Shown: piece after piece, positions 45,077-56,447 of the stretch | How the letters are laid out: each line of letters opens with the position of its first letter | How positions within the stretch are numbered: position 1 is the stretch's first letter | Assembly: GCA_028274465.1 (NCBI GenBank) | Contig: CM051456.1 | Location: 47,793,011 to 47,857,010, forward strand | Length of the DNA: 64,000 nt | Reading direction: 5' to 3' | Source: Plantago ovata | Lineage: Eukaryota; Streptophyta; Magnoliopsida; Lamiales; Plantaginaceae | Notes under the pieces: model-generated | Databases searched by the model: none | The model's input: the letters and a program-made list of their open reading frames with translations, nothing else | What the model was told of the DNA's origin: nothing | Translations under genes and position numbers: made by a program

Positions 45077-46386
45077 TGATGAATGTGTATTTACAATTTC
45101 ATTCGAGTCTTTTTCACCTATTTTAGCTATCTTCTATGATAATTTAGCTATATTTTAGTGCATTTTATTAGAATCGTGTCACGTTTCCCTTTAGTTTTTA
45201 TTTTACAGGTTTTGGTTGAAAAATGAGGATTTCCGGGCAGTTATATTGAAGTTGACAAGGAATTGGTGTTCTAGAAGCCTATTTGGAGTATCTGAAGGTT
45301 TCCGGATAGGATTTGGAGTCTAGTGGTCGAATCTGGAGGTTAGAAGGCCACTAGAAGTCAGAAACCGAGTCCGAAAAGGGGAAGAAATCCAAAACACGTC
45401 GAAAACGCGGAATTCTGCAAATTTTACTCCCGGGCGAATCACCCGGGACGTGGGGCGAATCGCCCCACACCAGGTGAATCGCCCGGTGTGGGGGGCCCTT
45501 CGCCCCACACAAATTCGAGGCCTATATATAGTTGCTCAGTTTTTCTCCGAAATTCATACTTTTCCAAACCTATTCTCTCACCTTTCTCTGTAGTTTTAGG
45601 TAGGAACTTCCCAGAGCCTGTTCTGGGGGTTCATAGGTTAGGAGACACTTTTTCATAGCAGTTTGGAGCTTGTAAGATCGCGATTCTTCGGAGACTGACA
45701 ACCTTCGGTAACATTGTATCTTACAGTTTTTCTACTTATTTTTATATATCTTTCAAGATGTTTTCTTTTATGATTTCTGTTGATTGCATGACAACTATGA
45801 GTATCTAAACTTATCGTTGGTGGTAGTATGTGAATTCTTAGCGAAGGGTTGATAATCATGCTAATGGCTATATCGCGCATTATACTCCGTGTTATTGCTT
45901 TATTTCGTTGATCAGGCGCAGCCTATATCTTCGTATGTTGATTAATTATTATGCACAATTGGACCCTCGTCGACCTATGCATATCTATATCTTCGTAGTG
46001 TTGAATAATTACGGAACACAATTGGACAATAGTGTTGACCTGTCAGTATCTATATCTTCGTAGTGTTTAATAATTACAACAGGACAATTGATTGATCAAA
46101 GATCTCCATGCAAAACCAAGGAATTTACGCATGATTATTAACCCGTTATGCTTTGAAGGACCATACTATCACCAATCTCCATTATCTGTTAGAAAAACCT
46201 TTGCTATTCCGTCTGCTGTTTTTATATTCTAAATTAAATTTGATAAAGCTAGTTATAGTCCTTAGAGAACGACACTCGAGGTCCTTCTACTGCTACACTA
46301 TGGTTTTCGTTGTAGTCGTGAATTGCCTTTAGCTAAATAACAAATTTAATTGATTGATCCGGAACTGACAATCCTGCGTTTCATCA
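45077..46386 (+). repeat. Element B 3' LTR
   Basis: 1310 bases, TGATGAATG...TTTCATCA, closely similar to the 5' LTR, including the hairpins near 45430-45510 (one arm now GTGGGGCGAATCGCCCCAC) and the TATA box. Confidence 0.95.
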
Positions 46387-47246
46387 ACAGGCAATATGTG
46401 TTTCTAGAAACCGGGGCACAACTAGGACGGATCCATCGGAGTGACCTTAGTCTTGAGGCTATGGTGGTTATGAAGCTTTGTATTTTCAACCTGATCCCTT
46501 GGAAGAATGACACATGGATTCAGCCGAACTATGCTAAGCTCCTCTACTGCTTGTTGGGCAAGCATCGTATAGACATCGGAAAGATCATGTATGAAGAATA
46601 CGAGCGTCATTGGGAGAAGAAGAAGTAGCCCTTCATTTTTCCAAGTTTCATCACGGCTTATTGCAAGTATCATGGGGTTGAGGATATTGTCGAGGGGGAT
46701 TCTGAGGTCGCGGCTCTTTCCCCTTCAACTATTGATGTGCAATTGAATAGGTATCGTATGAAGAACCCCACGGCTGCTGCTGCCGATGTTAAGGCTTCCC
46801 TTCGACAGAGTGATTCTGATGTTGATAATGATGATGAGGAAGATGAGCATGCTATGGATACTGATGATGGAGCTGGTCGAGTTCCTCTTCCGGATATTCC
46901 ATCTGTTCGTAGACCGCCACATGCACCGCCTCGAGCACCACATGGGTCTAGAGGTATTGACTTCTCTGATTTTCGGGCCTACCTCGATGACCGTTTCGGT
47001 AGAGTTGATGCTAGTGTTGCAGCCTTGACCACTTCTGTCCAAGGGTTGCAACATAATCTTGATGGACACATTGCCCAACGCAACCGCGATTGGGAGATAG
47101 CTGAGGAGCATCGCCAAAATGAGAGAGAGATAATATGGGAGCAGCAACAACTCATTCGTCAACAACAGGAGGCCCTACAACAATCTAATGATCTTCTATC
47201 TAACATGTGGAGGGACTATTATGGGGATTACGATCCTAATAATTAG
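46387..47246 (+). pseudogene. Element A ORF2, second part
   Basis: Resumes ORF2 of A after B. Readable: YVFLETGAQLGRIHRSDLSL, CIFNLIPWKNDTWIQPNYAK, LLGKHRIDIGKIMYEEYERHWE. A stop at 46626 (TAG; AAG in copy C) breaks the frame, which continues FITAYCKYHGVEDI, an acidic stretch (DVDNDDEEDEHAMDTDD), proline-rich PPHAPPRAPHG, and a C-terminal Q/E/R-rich heptad-like segment (HNLDGHIAQRNRDWEIAEEH) typical of a coiled coil, to the stop at 47244. Whole ORF2 would be about 480 residues. Coiled coil suggests self-assembly; the function is unknown. Confidence 0.8.
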
Positions 47247-48781
47247 TCTTTTCACAAGTCCATTCTTGTATACTCAGCCGACCGAGGCCAAACCATTCGG
47301 TAACATCTAGTATCACTTTTTATTTCTCATTCTCTTTTTCTAGGGACTAGCTTGAGTTTCATGAGGGGAGATGGGATGTGAACCATGATGTTAAGTATTG
47401 TTTGGCTTTATGATGTTGGGTATGGTATCTTGTACTTGTTTGCATTTGCACGTTTACCGCTTTCTTAGTATTTAGTTGCATACACTACATTCATCCTAGT
47501 ATAGTTTTGCATGTTTTTGTGTGGAGTTTATTGCCAAATTTTTTAAACTTTTTATTGGGTAGATTAACTAGTTATGACCTTTGACCATGCGTTTCATCTC
47601 TATGAATTTGTTTGAGGTTCTTCTCGCTTGGCTTCTCACATTTATATATGCACTTAGTTAAGCTTGGTAGTCTCGACATCACTTAGTGGTGTTTTCTCTA
47701 CTGCGGTTCACGAAGGCCTTTATAATAAGATGATGCATGTTAGAGTCTTGTGGTTGTTTTCCCGTGTAATTATGTACCTAAGAGGCAACAAGTCTTCACC
47801 TTGCTTTGAGATTGCCAAATGCCTAGGAAGGAGGTAGTGTGAGATTGTGTGATCCTTTGTTTGAAACCTATTCTAACGAATAGGTTTGGGGAGGGGGTTA
47901 TGTTGTCATTATGACTTGTTTTTCGATTTTGAGTGTTGTGAGTTTGTTTTCCTTTTCGTAAAGTTTGTGCTCCAACCTATTCTTTCGAATAGGTTTGGGG
48001 AGGTCGTTTGTGAGTCATTGTAATTTCTTTTTCGTTGTGCTACTGCTGGCTATATACAAAAAAAAAAAGAAAGGCAAAAATCGAAAAAAAAGAAAATATT
48101 CCAGGAAAAAGAAAAAAATATGGAAAAGAAAAAAAGAAAAAAGAAAAGACCCAAAAAAAGCAAAGAAGGGTCCAAAGAAAGCCAAAAAGCAGTTTAGCAA
48201 AGTGTTTGTCTCGTTTTTCAATTCTTGTAATGTTCGTAATCGAGTTGTAAAGTGTGTCTTTTGTTTGTTTGAGTGTAATCTGTTCTAGACCACCTTCGTC
48301 CTGCCATTCAGGAAGTGGTGATTAGTTTATGACTTTTCTTGAGAGATGGGTAGAATAGGGGAGTGTGAACTTTTAGGGAATCCTCCTTCGTTTGATGAGA
48401 GCCAGTATTGGTTCGACCTCTTTGAGGGAAAGTCTTAACTTGGTGAACAGCAGTAAGTCCTCAGTTTAATAGGCACGGGACGATCATTCGTTTTTAACAT
48501 GTTTCATTACGTCGTCACTAACTAGGTCCAGGTAGAGAATGTTACGAGAGACTATCTTGTTTAACATAGTGCATATGTGGATGTGTATGAGTCAATCGAG
48601 ACATTCTTCAACCAATATCCATGTTATGATTTGTATGGTCATTGTTCATAAGTTTTTGATAGACTCAATAGATTAGTTCATTTCATTTGGCATGAGACTC
48701 CATTTTGTGTGTTGCATTGGTTTTTTGCATTAGAGTCTAGCTAGTTGCTTGAGGACAAGCAAAGGTTCGGTTTGGGGAGTT
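47247..48781 (+). other. Element A 3' untranslated region and PPT
   Basis: Conserved CGACCGAGGCCAAACC (about 47280), hairpins AACCTATTC/GAATAGGTT at 47865-47886 and 47974-47995 each followed by TTGGGGAGG, a purine-rich tract at about 48055-48190, and the PPT GGTTTGGGGAGTT ending at 48781. Lysine-rich ORFs in the purine tract are spurious. Confidence 0.82.
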
Positions 48782-49972
48782 TGATGAACGTGTATTTTAC
48801 ACTTTCATTCGAGTCTTTTTCACCAATTTAGCTATCCTCTAGGTTAATTTAGCTTATATTTTAGTGCATTTTATTTGAATAGTGTCACGTTTCCCTTTTC
48901 TTTGCATTTTTCAGGTTTTAGGTAAAAAACGTATGTTTATGGGCAATATTGATGAAGAGGACGAAGTTTTGGTGCTTCGAGGACATTCGTGGTGTATCTA
49001 GAAGGTTCCGGATGAGATTTGAGGCCTATGGGACGAGTTTCAAGGCTTAAAGGTCATTAGAAGGCAAAATCCGAGTCCGAAAAGGAAAACAAGACCAAAA
49101 TCTCGCTCTCGCCAGTCTGGATGTCCCAGGCGAACCGCCTGGGACGTGGGGCGATTCGCCCCACACCAGGCGAACCGCCCGGTCGCCTGGAAGTTTTCCG
49201 AACATTATATATAGTTTGCCTATTTTTCTACGTTTTTAAGACCTTTTCACATTATTTTGAGAGACAAATTCTCCAGAGCCTGTTCTGGGAATTATTAGCT
49301 TAGGAGACTATTTTTCTTATTGATTTGGAAGCTTTAGCATAGAGATTGGACATCTTTGATTTTCGATTCTTGCTTGTGAGTTAGAAATTCATCGGAGATT
49401 GACAACCTTCGTTGGTAACATGTATCTCACGATTTTTCTACTTTTATTTATTTCATTCAACATGTTTTCATTCAATCTTGCTTTGATTCTTGTTGATTGC
49501 AATATGAGTAGCTAAATCTATCGTTGGTGATAGTATGTGATTTCTTAGCTAGGGTTCTTGATTATGCATGAGTGGCTTCGCGCATTTAAGACTTGATTTA
49601 TTGTTTTATTTCTTTGATCTATCTAAGCCATTTGTCTTCGTAGTGTTGAATTGAAAGGAACACGTAGGACAGTTCATGATCATACATCTCTATACAAACT
49701 TCAAGTACTTCATGCGTGATTATTACCCGTTGCTTTGAATGACCATACTATCACTGACTTCCATCATATTGATAAGAAAAATCTGTGCTTTGCTTGATTT
49801 CTGATTTATAGTTTAAGTTAAATTTGATAAAGCTAGTTATAGTCCTTAGAGATTGACACTCGAGTTTATTTTACTTCTACACTACGTGCCTTGGTTTTCG
49901 TTGTAGTTGTGAATTGCCTTTGGCTAAAAACAAATTTATTTGATTAATTGAGTCTGACAATCTCGTTCATCA
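48782..49972 (+). repeat. Element A 3' LTR
   Basis: 1191 bases, TGATGAACG...TTCATCA, matching 30679-31882, with the same palindromes at 49123-49145 and 49146-49164 and TATA box. Followed by target duplication GGCCA (49973-49977). Confidence 0.96.
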
Positions 49973-49977
49973 GGCCA

Positions 49978-50821
49978 GAATTCAAGATCAGAGCCCGGCT
50001 ACTATTGTTACTTTCATGAATTATGGGGTCATGACACCGAGGATGGCATTCAATTGAGCACAGAAATAGAGATCCTGCTGAACAAAGGTCATCTACATGA
50101 ATTCGTACAAGTGTCGATCCCTGGACGGTCTAGCAAGACTTGGAGGAGCTACAGCGGCGGAAATGAAGCTGCACCGTCACCAAGAAGGCGCAGAAGATGG
50201 GTTCCACCTACCATAGAGAGACATCCTGAGAACCAGAATGAGATCCGGAGAAGGGAAGCGAACGAACGCTCCCGGAGAGACACAATAAATATGATATCAG
50301 GAGGGCCAGCAGGAGGATCATGTGACGCCAAAAGGGCCAATACCATGTACCACGTTGTAGTAGCCATAGCACAATATGAAAATCCGGAGGCCAAAGAAGT
50401 GAACCCAATCACCTTTGATGATAATGAAGTGCCCCAAAGGAGGTTCAGCTACACGGGAGTTGAAGAGCCAGATGTACCCTTGGTATTGGAGCTGGACATA
50501 GGAGTTTCACGCGTCAAAAGAGTCTTAGTAGACACGGGTAGCGCGGCCAATGTGATATTCTTGAGCGCACTAGAGCAGATGAAAGGCAGCATGAGCCAAA
50601 TTATTAGAGAAGCTAGCTCACTAGTAGGGTTTGGAGGAAAACAGATTGAGACAGTAGGAACCATTGACTTACCGGTTTCCATGGGGAAGCACCCAAAGAA
50701 GATCACAAGAACAATAAGGTTCATGGTGGTGGATATCGACTTTGATTACAATGCGATCCTGGGAAGACCAGCGCTCAGAATCTTCAAAGCAGTGTCGTCC
50801 ACGCTACACAACAGGATCTAA
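49978..50821 (+). pseudogene. Tat-like gag C-terminus and retropepsin
   Basis: Continues the gag cut at 30678. In the frame starting 49978, gag ends with a Tat-type zinc-finger-like stretch (YYCYFHELWGHDTEDGIQL). The frame from 50054 goes on through KGHLHEFVQVS, an Arg-rich linker and NMISGGPAGGS to a Ty3/gypsy protease: VKRVLVDTGSAANVIFLSAL (DTG active site) and DFDYNAILGRPAL. It ends at TAA at 50819; RT is not found downstream. This half confirms that element A landed in a pre-existing Tat-like element. Confidence 0.88.
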
Positions 50822-51380
50822 TTTCCAACACTCAGTGGAACAGGAGAAGAAATTGGAAACAGAAAAGAAGCATGGTCTTGTTACTCCACATCACTCAAGT
50901 CAATGTCTATGCCAAGGCTCTCCATAGAAAAGAAGCGCGGGTTCAGAAGCTACTGCCCAAGAGAACGGGAGTAAAAGCTGGAAAGCTTGTCGAATGAAGG
51001 AGGGTACATCACCCGGAGAAGATAAACACTTAGTAATTGATAAGAAAAGTGTGAAAAGTGTGAAAAGTGTAAAAGCCTACGACAGGCATACATATTTGTG
51101 GCTAAGAAGTCCACCATCTTCTATCTATTTACTTGTAGTGAAGACTCCGGATTAATTACTCTTACTAAAGAAGGAGGAAAAACAAATAGTGAAGATCACT
51201 CCAGAAGCAAAACAAGTAATAAGGGAAAATATTACTTGAACAAAAGATATATATGCTAGAAGGAGAACTAGCAAAGAGTATCCCAAAAAATACAAGCTAC
51301 GCGGGGCATACCCCGGGGAAAAGAGAGGATACAATGCAAAAGGAGAAAAAACTAAGAAGGATGCAAAGCTGCAGAAATAC
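50822..51380 (+). other. Unassigned purine-rich DNA after Tat-like protease
   Basis: About 560 bases, A/G-rich, with a nine-base tandem repeat GAAAAGTGT (three copies near 51044-51070). No RT motif is seen. Probably decayed or deleted Tat internal DNA ending where MULE sequence begins. Confidence 0.45.
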
Positions 51381-52522
51381 GCCCTTGATCGTCCGAATGA
51401 GGAGCATCTGAAGCATGCTTTGATGCCTACTGTTCTCTTCAAGTTGAATGAAACTCATGCACAATCTAGGAAGCTCATGGTGAGGACTGAATCAGGTGGA
51501 GGAATCTTTGAGATAGAAGATTACAACTTCACCTTCATAGTGAACAAGGAGAAGAGGTCCTGCAATTGCAACAGATGGGACCTAAGTGGAATTCCGTGCA
51601 GGCATGCATGGACAGCCATCACTTGGCTCAGAGATGATGCTCAGAGTTATGTCTCCTCCAATCATACTACTTCTGCTTATGTGAGGACATATGACATGAC
51701 TATATGGCCCATTGATGACTACAGATTCTGTCCTAGTAACCTTACACAGGATGAATGCTCACCACCAACTTTAGAGAAGAAAGTTGGCAGGCCACAACTT
51801 GTAAGAATTAGGCATCCCTCAGAACAAGGCTACAAATCCAAGGCTCCAATTCATAGGCAGAGGAAACCTCCAAGGTGCAGTCTATGCAGAACTCAAGGCC
51901 ACAATAAGAATAAATGCCCAACACTTGTAAGTACTAGCTTAACTTGTACTACTTGACTTAATTTTGAATTTTCATATGCTAACAAGGGATTATTTTGGTT
52001 GCAGGAAAGAACGGGGGGGGGGGGGGGGGGGGGGGGCACAACAACAAGCTCCACCTGTTCCTCCACCACAAAATGAGGTTCCAATGACTAACCAAGTCCC
52101 AGAGCAAGTTCCCATTGCACCTGAAAATCCTACTCCAACTGTAAGTGCAGCAATACACTTGTGAATCCTTTCTTATTGTGTTTTGAACTTAGTATAATTG
52201 CTATGCTTTCAATATGTATGATTGTTTGCTCCATCTGTGTATGGAATGGTAGGAGTTTGCTGGCACAAATGGAAGAAATGTCAGGCAGAGGACAGAGTTT
52301 GGTAGTAGCAGTAGATCAGGGATGGAAGCTGGCAGTAGCAGTGGATCAGGGAGGGGAGCTGGCAGTAGCAGTGGATCAGGGAGGGGAGCGGGAAGAACTG
52401 GTGGCACTAGCAGAGGTGGAGGGAGAGGAAGAGGTGGTGGGAGATCCAGAGGTGGAAGGAATGGTAGAGGTGCAGGAAGACAGACAGGTGGAGGGTGGAA
52501 TGCATGGTTTGGTTCAGACTGA
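51381..52522 (+). pseudogene. MULE (Mutator-like) transposase C-terminal fragment
   Basis: C-terminal part of a plant MuDR-type transposase. Main frame 51420-51956 holds a SWIM zinc finger (CNCNRWDLSGIPCRHA, CXCX7CXH) and a CCHC knuckle (CSLCRTQGHNKNKC). Two introns can be read: donor GTAAGTACT at about 51927 with acceptor TTGCAG at 52004, then donor GTAAGTGC at 52141 with an acceptor just before GAGTTTGC at 52253. The last exon encodes a Gly/Ser/Arg-rich tail ending WNAWFGSD at 52520. The second exon contains a run of 24 G (52013-52036). The DDE catalytic domain is missing upstream, where unassigned purine-rich DNA lies next to it. Confidence 0.86.
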
Positions 52523-52872
52523 GTTAGAGTTGTGAAGCTTCTTTTTGCTTGCTATTGAAGACTTATAGTTGTTAATCTTCTTTTTGGGATCAGTTCTTAT
52601 AATGTTAATTCCATAAGAAAACCTATTATCCTTTTGGTTCATTTCAATGTTATGGATTATGGATTATGGATTATGTAAGTTGAAGATATTGCAGTTGTTC
52701 AAGATATTCTATTACATGAATGATTTTCAAATTTGCAAGAAAAGGTACATAGCAAGTAGTAAAAGGTTTAGGCAAACTAGTTGCCTAATCCTATGGTATT
52801 TGTCTTCTCTTGGCCTTTTTTTTACATCTACATTTTCCCTGCAATGCTTCACTTGTTGCTGTCTAGGTAGCT
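52523..52872. other. MULE 3' flank, no gene
   Basis: AT-rich; includes three direct ATGGATTATGG-like words near 52650. No gene is seen. It ends abruptly where Copia RT sequence starts at AATGGGTC. Confidence 0.5.
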
Positions 52873-54306
52873 AATGGGTCTTTAAACGAAAGACAGATGC
52901 CGATGGCAAGGTAAAAACGCACAAGGCTAGACTTGTGGCGAAAGGCTACACGCAAAGGTATGGCATCGATTACGATGAACCCTTTTCACCAGTAGCAAAA
53001 TTGAAGTCTATTCGAATTCTCCTTGCGATAGCTGCCTTCTATGATTATGAAATCTGGCAGATGGATGTAAAGACTGCCTTCCTCAATGGCAACCTTGAGG
53101 AAGAGGTCTATATGGTACAGCCGGAAGGTTTTATTAGTAAAACCAGGCCAACTGCTGTATGCAAATTACAGAGATCCATCTATGGGCTAAAGCAAGCGTC
53201 TAGGAGCTGGAATATCCGCTTTGATGAAGCTGTCAAATCGTTTGACTTCGTCAGAAGCGTAGAAGATCCCTGTGTCTACACTAAGCACAGCGACAAGGGA
53301 GTCCTTTTCATGATCATTTATGTTGATGACATTTTGATCATGGGAAACAATGTCTCTATGCTAGAAGAGACTAAAGTTTGGTTATCAAGTACCTTCTCAA
53401 TGAAGGACTTGGGTGAAGCGAACAACATCCTAGGGATAAAGATCTATAGAGATAGATCCAAGAGGATGTTAGGATTGACACAGTCCACCTACATCGACAA
53501 AATACTGAAGCTTTATAAGATGGACGACTCAAAGAGAGGCTTTCTCCCAGCTAGGCATGGGATCTTGCTATCAGTTAAGGATAGTCCTAAAACTGATGAA
53601 GAAAGAAAGGCAATGAGTCGTGTGCCCTATGCTTCGGCACTAGGGTCTATTATGTATGCAATGAATTGCACAAGGCCAGATGTGGCATATGCGCTTAGTG
53701 TCACTTGTCGACACCAACAGAATCCAGGAGTACCTCACTGGACTGCTGTAAAGAACATTCTTAAGTACCTTCGAGGGACTAAGGAAATGTTCTTGGTGTT
53801 TGGTGGAGAACAAGAATTAAAGATGTCTAATTATGTCGACGCTGGATTTGAATCAGATCCTGATGACTTTAAGTCACAGACAGGATACATATTCAAATTG
53901 AACGGAGGAGTTGTCTGTTGGAAGAGTTCTAAGCAAGCCACGATTGCTGACTCATCCACAGAAGCCGAGTACATTGCTGCATCAGAAGCATCGAAAGAAG
54001 CTGTCTGGATTTCAGAGTTCTTGAAGGAATCGAGGGTTGTTCGTGCTCCTAGTCCATCAACGATTTATTGTGAATACACGGGCGCCGTCGCTCAAGCCAA
54101 GGAGCCTAGATCTACAAACAAGAACAAACATGTACTTAGAAAGTATCACGTTATACGTGAGATTATTGGTAGAGGAGAAGTTAGTAGAGAACGTGTCTAA
54201 ACCACGGACAACGTGGCAGATCCTTTCACCAAGCTCTTATCAGTGGATGTCCACTTAAGACATTATCCTAATCTAGGTATTAAGCATAAAGGTGACTGGC
54301 TCTAGT
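52873..54306 (+). pseudogene. Copia 3' half: reverse transcriptase and RNase H
   Basis: Plus-strand Ty1/copia pol lacking everything upstream of RT. Starts at GGGTCTTTAAACG (the KWVFKRK region). RT: LVAKGYTQRYGIDYDEPFSP, QMDVKTAFLNGNLEEEVYMVQP (first catalytic Asp), YGLKQASRSWNIRF, MIIYVDDILIMGN (YVDD). Then LGSIMYAMNCTRPDVAYALS and RNase H: MSNYVDAGFESDPDDFKSQ, SKQATIADSSTEAEYIAA. A stop at 54198 cuts the frame; the same frame goes on NVADPFTKLLSVDVHLRHYP. It is collinear with, and about 130 bases overlapping, the minus-strand half ending at 2603, and it has the same LTR family. Confidence 0.95.
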
Positions 54307-54319
54307 CCAAGTGGGAGAT
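54307..54319 (+). other. Copia polypurine tract
   Basis: CAAGTGGGAGAT directly before the LTR TG at 54320; same word as at the Copia 2 3' LTR. Confidence 0.93.
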
Positions 54320-56419
54320 TGATAGTGTATATGTCCTAGAGACAGTCTTTATTAAAGGCATGCAGCCCTTATTACGGGCATATATGTACTATTACACAGG
54401 TCAACGTAATATAATATATGTTTGTTGTATGACTATTGAGTATCGCTTTCATATTTATATTACACCAGGCATACAACATGTCATATCTCTATTCCTGTCT
54501 GTATTGATATTAAACATGTCCCCTCGGATAGATGACCGATCACACAGATAGTGGGAGCTATGTGAGTTATCATCTATCCCAAACTCTCCCTAGTCGAGGT
54601 TCATCTCGGATGTAGGGGTCTGAATGAACCGACTAAGACTAGTATGCGTGGAGGTTATACTTGTTAGAGCAAATGTGAGTCGATCCCACGGCCACGGAAC
54701 GGATTGTTGGACAATCAAGAAACGTTCCCATAACTCCGCATAGTTGTTCGAAGGGTGATTACCGAACAATGGAAGTACCCACCGGAAACTCCCATCGATG
54801 TATACTTTACACCGAAGTGTCTATGGGAACCGGAAAGTTGTCGAAGTGATGCCAGTCGTCCTTTGGACTTACAGGACTTTATCATCACATTTGTTGCCCC
54901 ATATCCTTGGTGGACCCGTCGATGTCAGCTCTGAATAAACAGTTGACCCAAGACACGATCCAGGATTTTGGCTACATACAAATGGGGATGATAAGTGATT
55001 CTGTGAAGGATTCATCTCTCATGTGCAGCACAGGAGAGCACTGCTCATAGTCGTTCATAGTTGTGATTGGTAAAACCGCTGGCCAGCGTATCAATATTAT
55101 TATGATAGTCATAATAGATATTGGATTCGCCAAGCAACTCACTGAAGACGCCCATAGATGTATTATTGGGATAGACACTTCATCGATCCTAGATGCATTC
55201 GAGTCAGTCAGATGAAGGGACGTTATCATCGCCGCGTTGAGCGAAACAGACTTCACAACGAAAGGGTTTACTTTGAGAAACCTCTCAAACGTCAACATGT
55301 ATTAATATTGCAAATGGATCCGTCTACGAATTCCATTTTGCCTAGTCTAGGACTTGCTTAATACAATGAGGCCCTATGGGTCACACTATGTGGTGATTCA
55401 GCTTAACCGAATATCCTTGAAGATGGAATCGCAATTAATTTGGAATTAATTGTGATTGATGGATTATAATTGATTTGGAATTAATTATAATAATTTGTGG
55501 CTCAATTAATGATTTGGAATTATTAATTGAATTGGCTGATTAATTGTATTTTATGTAAATACAATTAAAGATTATATTTTAGAAATATAATAGAGGTTTG
55601 ATTTGAAAGGATATGTTAATTTAAAATTAATATATGCACATGGGCAAAATCTACTTGGAGTTTGAATTGCCTTAGAATTATAAGTGGGTCCCAAAATCGG
55701 GACCCACCTGACACCCCTTGGACGCGCGCGCAGAGCAGCAGTAGGGGAATGAGTTCGACTCCTTCCACTATTAGAAGTCAAGGGATAAGTTAGATTTTCC
55801 TGATTGAGTTTTAATTTGATTGGGAATGAATCTAGACTTGAATTGGTTTCCTAGTGCGATAAGAATTATATTCTTATTCCTTTATGAAGTCTAATTGATT
55901 ATTCTTTAGACTTCTATTTACTACTATATATAGTAGACTATTAGAGAGCTTTTACTATCGATGGTTGAACACAGTTGATTCAAGATCATTCTTTCTACCA
56001 GTTTTCTTAGAGAAAATAAAAGCTATCCCCTACCTCTCCTCCAGCCACGCGCGCGCCACCCTCACTGGAGGAAAACTGCCGCCCCATCTTCTTGGCCACA
56101 TAAAGAATATCCTAGCATTCTTTCCGATAAGCTGTTCATCCGTGGATACCAAGGTTGAGGTTCAAGGAGCTGGAAACTAACTTTTATTGTCTTGCAGATA
56201 ATCAAAGTATTACAGATATCTTCGACTTCAACGAAGGAGAAAATTCACCGGACTATTACGAAGACTTGATACCTGTTCTTGCTATTGGAGTATTGTAAGT
56301 CTTCTGATTAACGTGTTTAATATATACGCTGTATGCATGATCAATTAACCTGCATGTTAAGAAATTTTTTGAAATTCCGCTGCGTACCCTAGGGGTAACT
56401 CTGACCATATGTTCTTACA
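54320..56419 (+). repeat. Copia 1-type 3' LTR (LTR3)
   Basis: 2100 bases, TGATAGTGTATATG...TTCTTACA, same family as LTR1, LTR2 and LTR4. Palindromic TATA box near 55922. Followed by ATATATATA and then, without a matching target duplication, by the middle of Gypsy C gag. A 67-codon ORF (55158-55361) present in all four LTR copies is not taken as a gene. Confidence 0.95.
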
Positions 56420-56447
56420 ATATATATATATAAAACGTATCTTCCAT

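Larger units (their letters stand above)
35785..46386 (+). mobile_element. Gypsy element B, nested in A; inflated by assembly gap
   Basis: LTR retrotransposon bounded by LTRs 35785-37075 and 45077-46386 and target duplication ACAGG. Same architecture as A, with a diverged LTR and ORF2. As assembled it is 10.6 kb, but it contains the 100-N gap and a repeated 2.15-kb block. Without them it would be about 8.35 kb, close to A. Confidence 0.94.
30679..49972 (+). mobile_element. Gypsy element A (Athila-like, no pol), interrupted by B
   Basis: Complete LTR retrotransposon bounded by LTRs 30679-31882 and 48782-49972 and the target duplication GGCCA. Removing element B and its duplicated target leaves about 8.69 kb. 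Internal order: PBS, gag, protease, spacer with hairpins, ORF2 (split by B), hairpin pair, purine tract, PPT. No RT, RNase H or integrase is found. It sits inside the gag of the Tat-like element. Confidence 0.95.
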
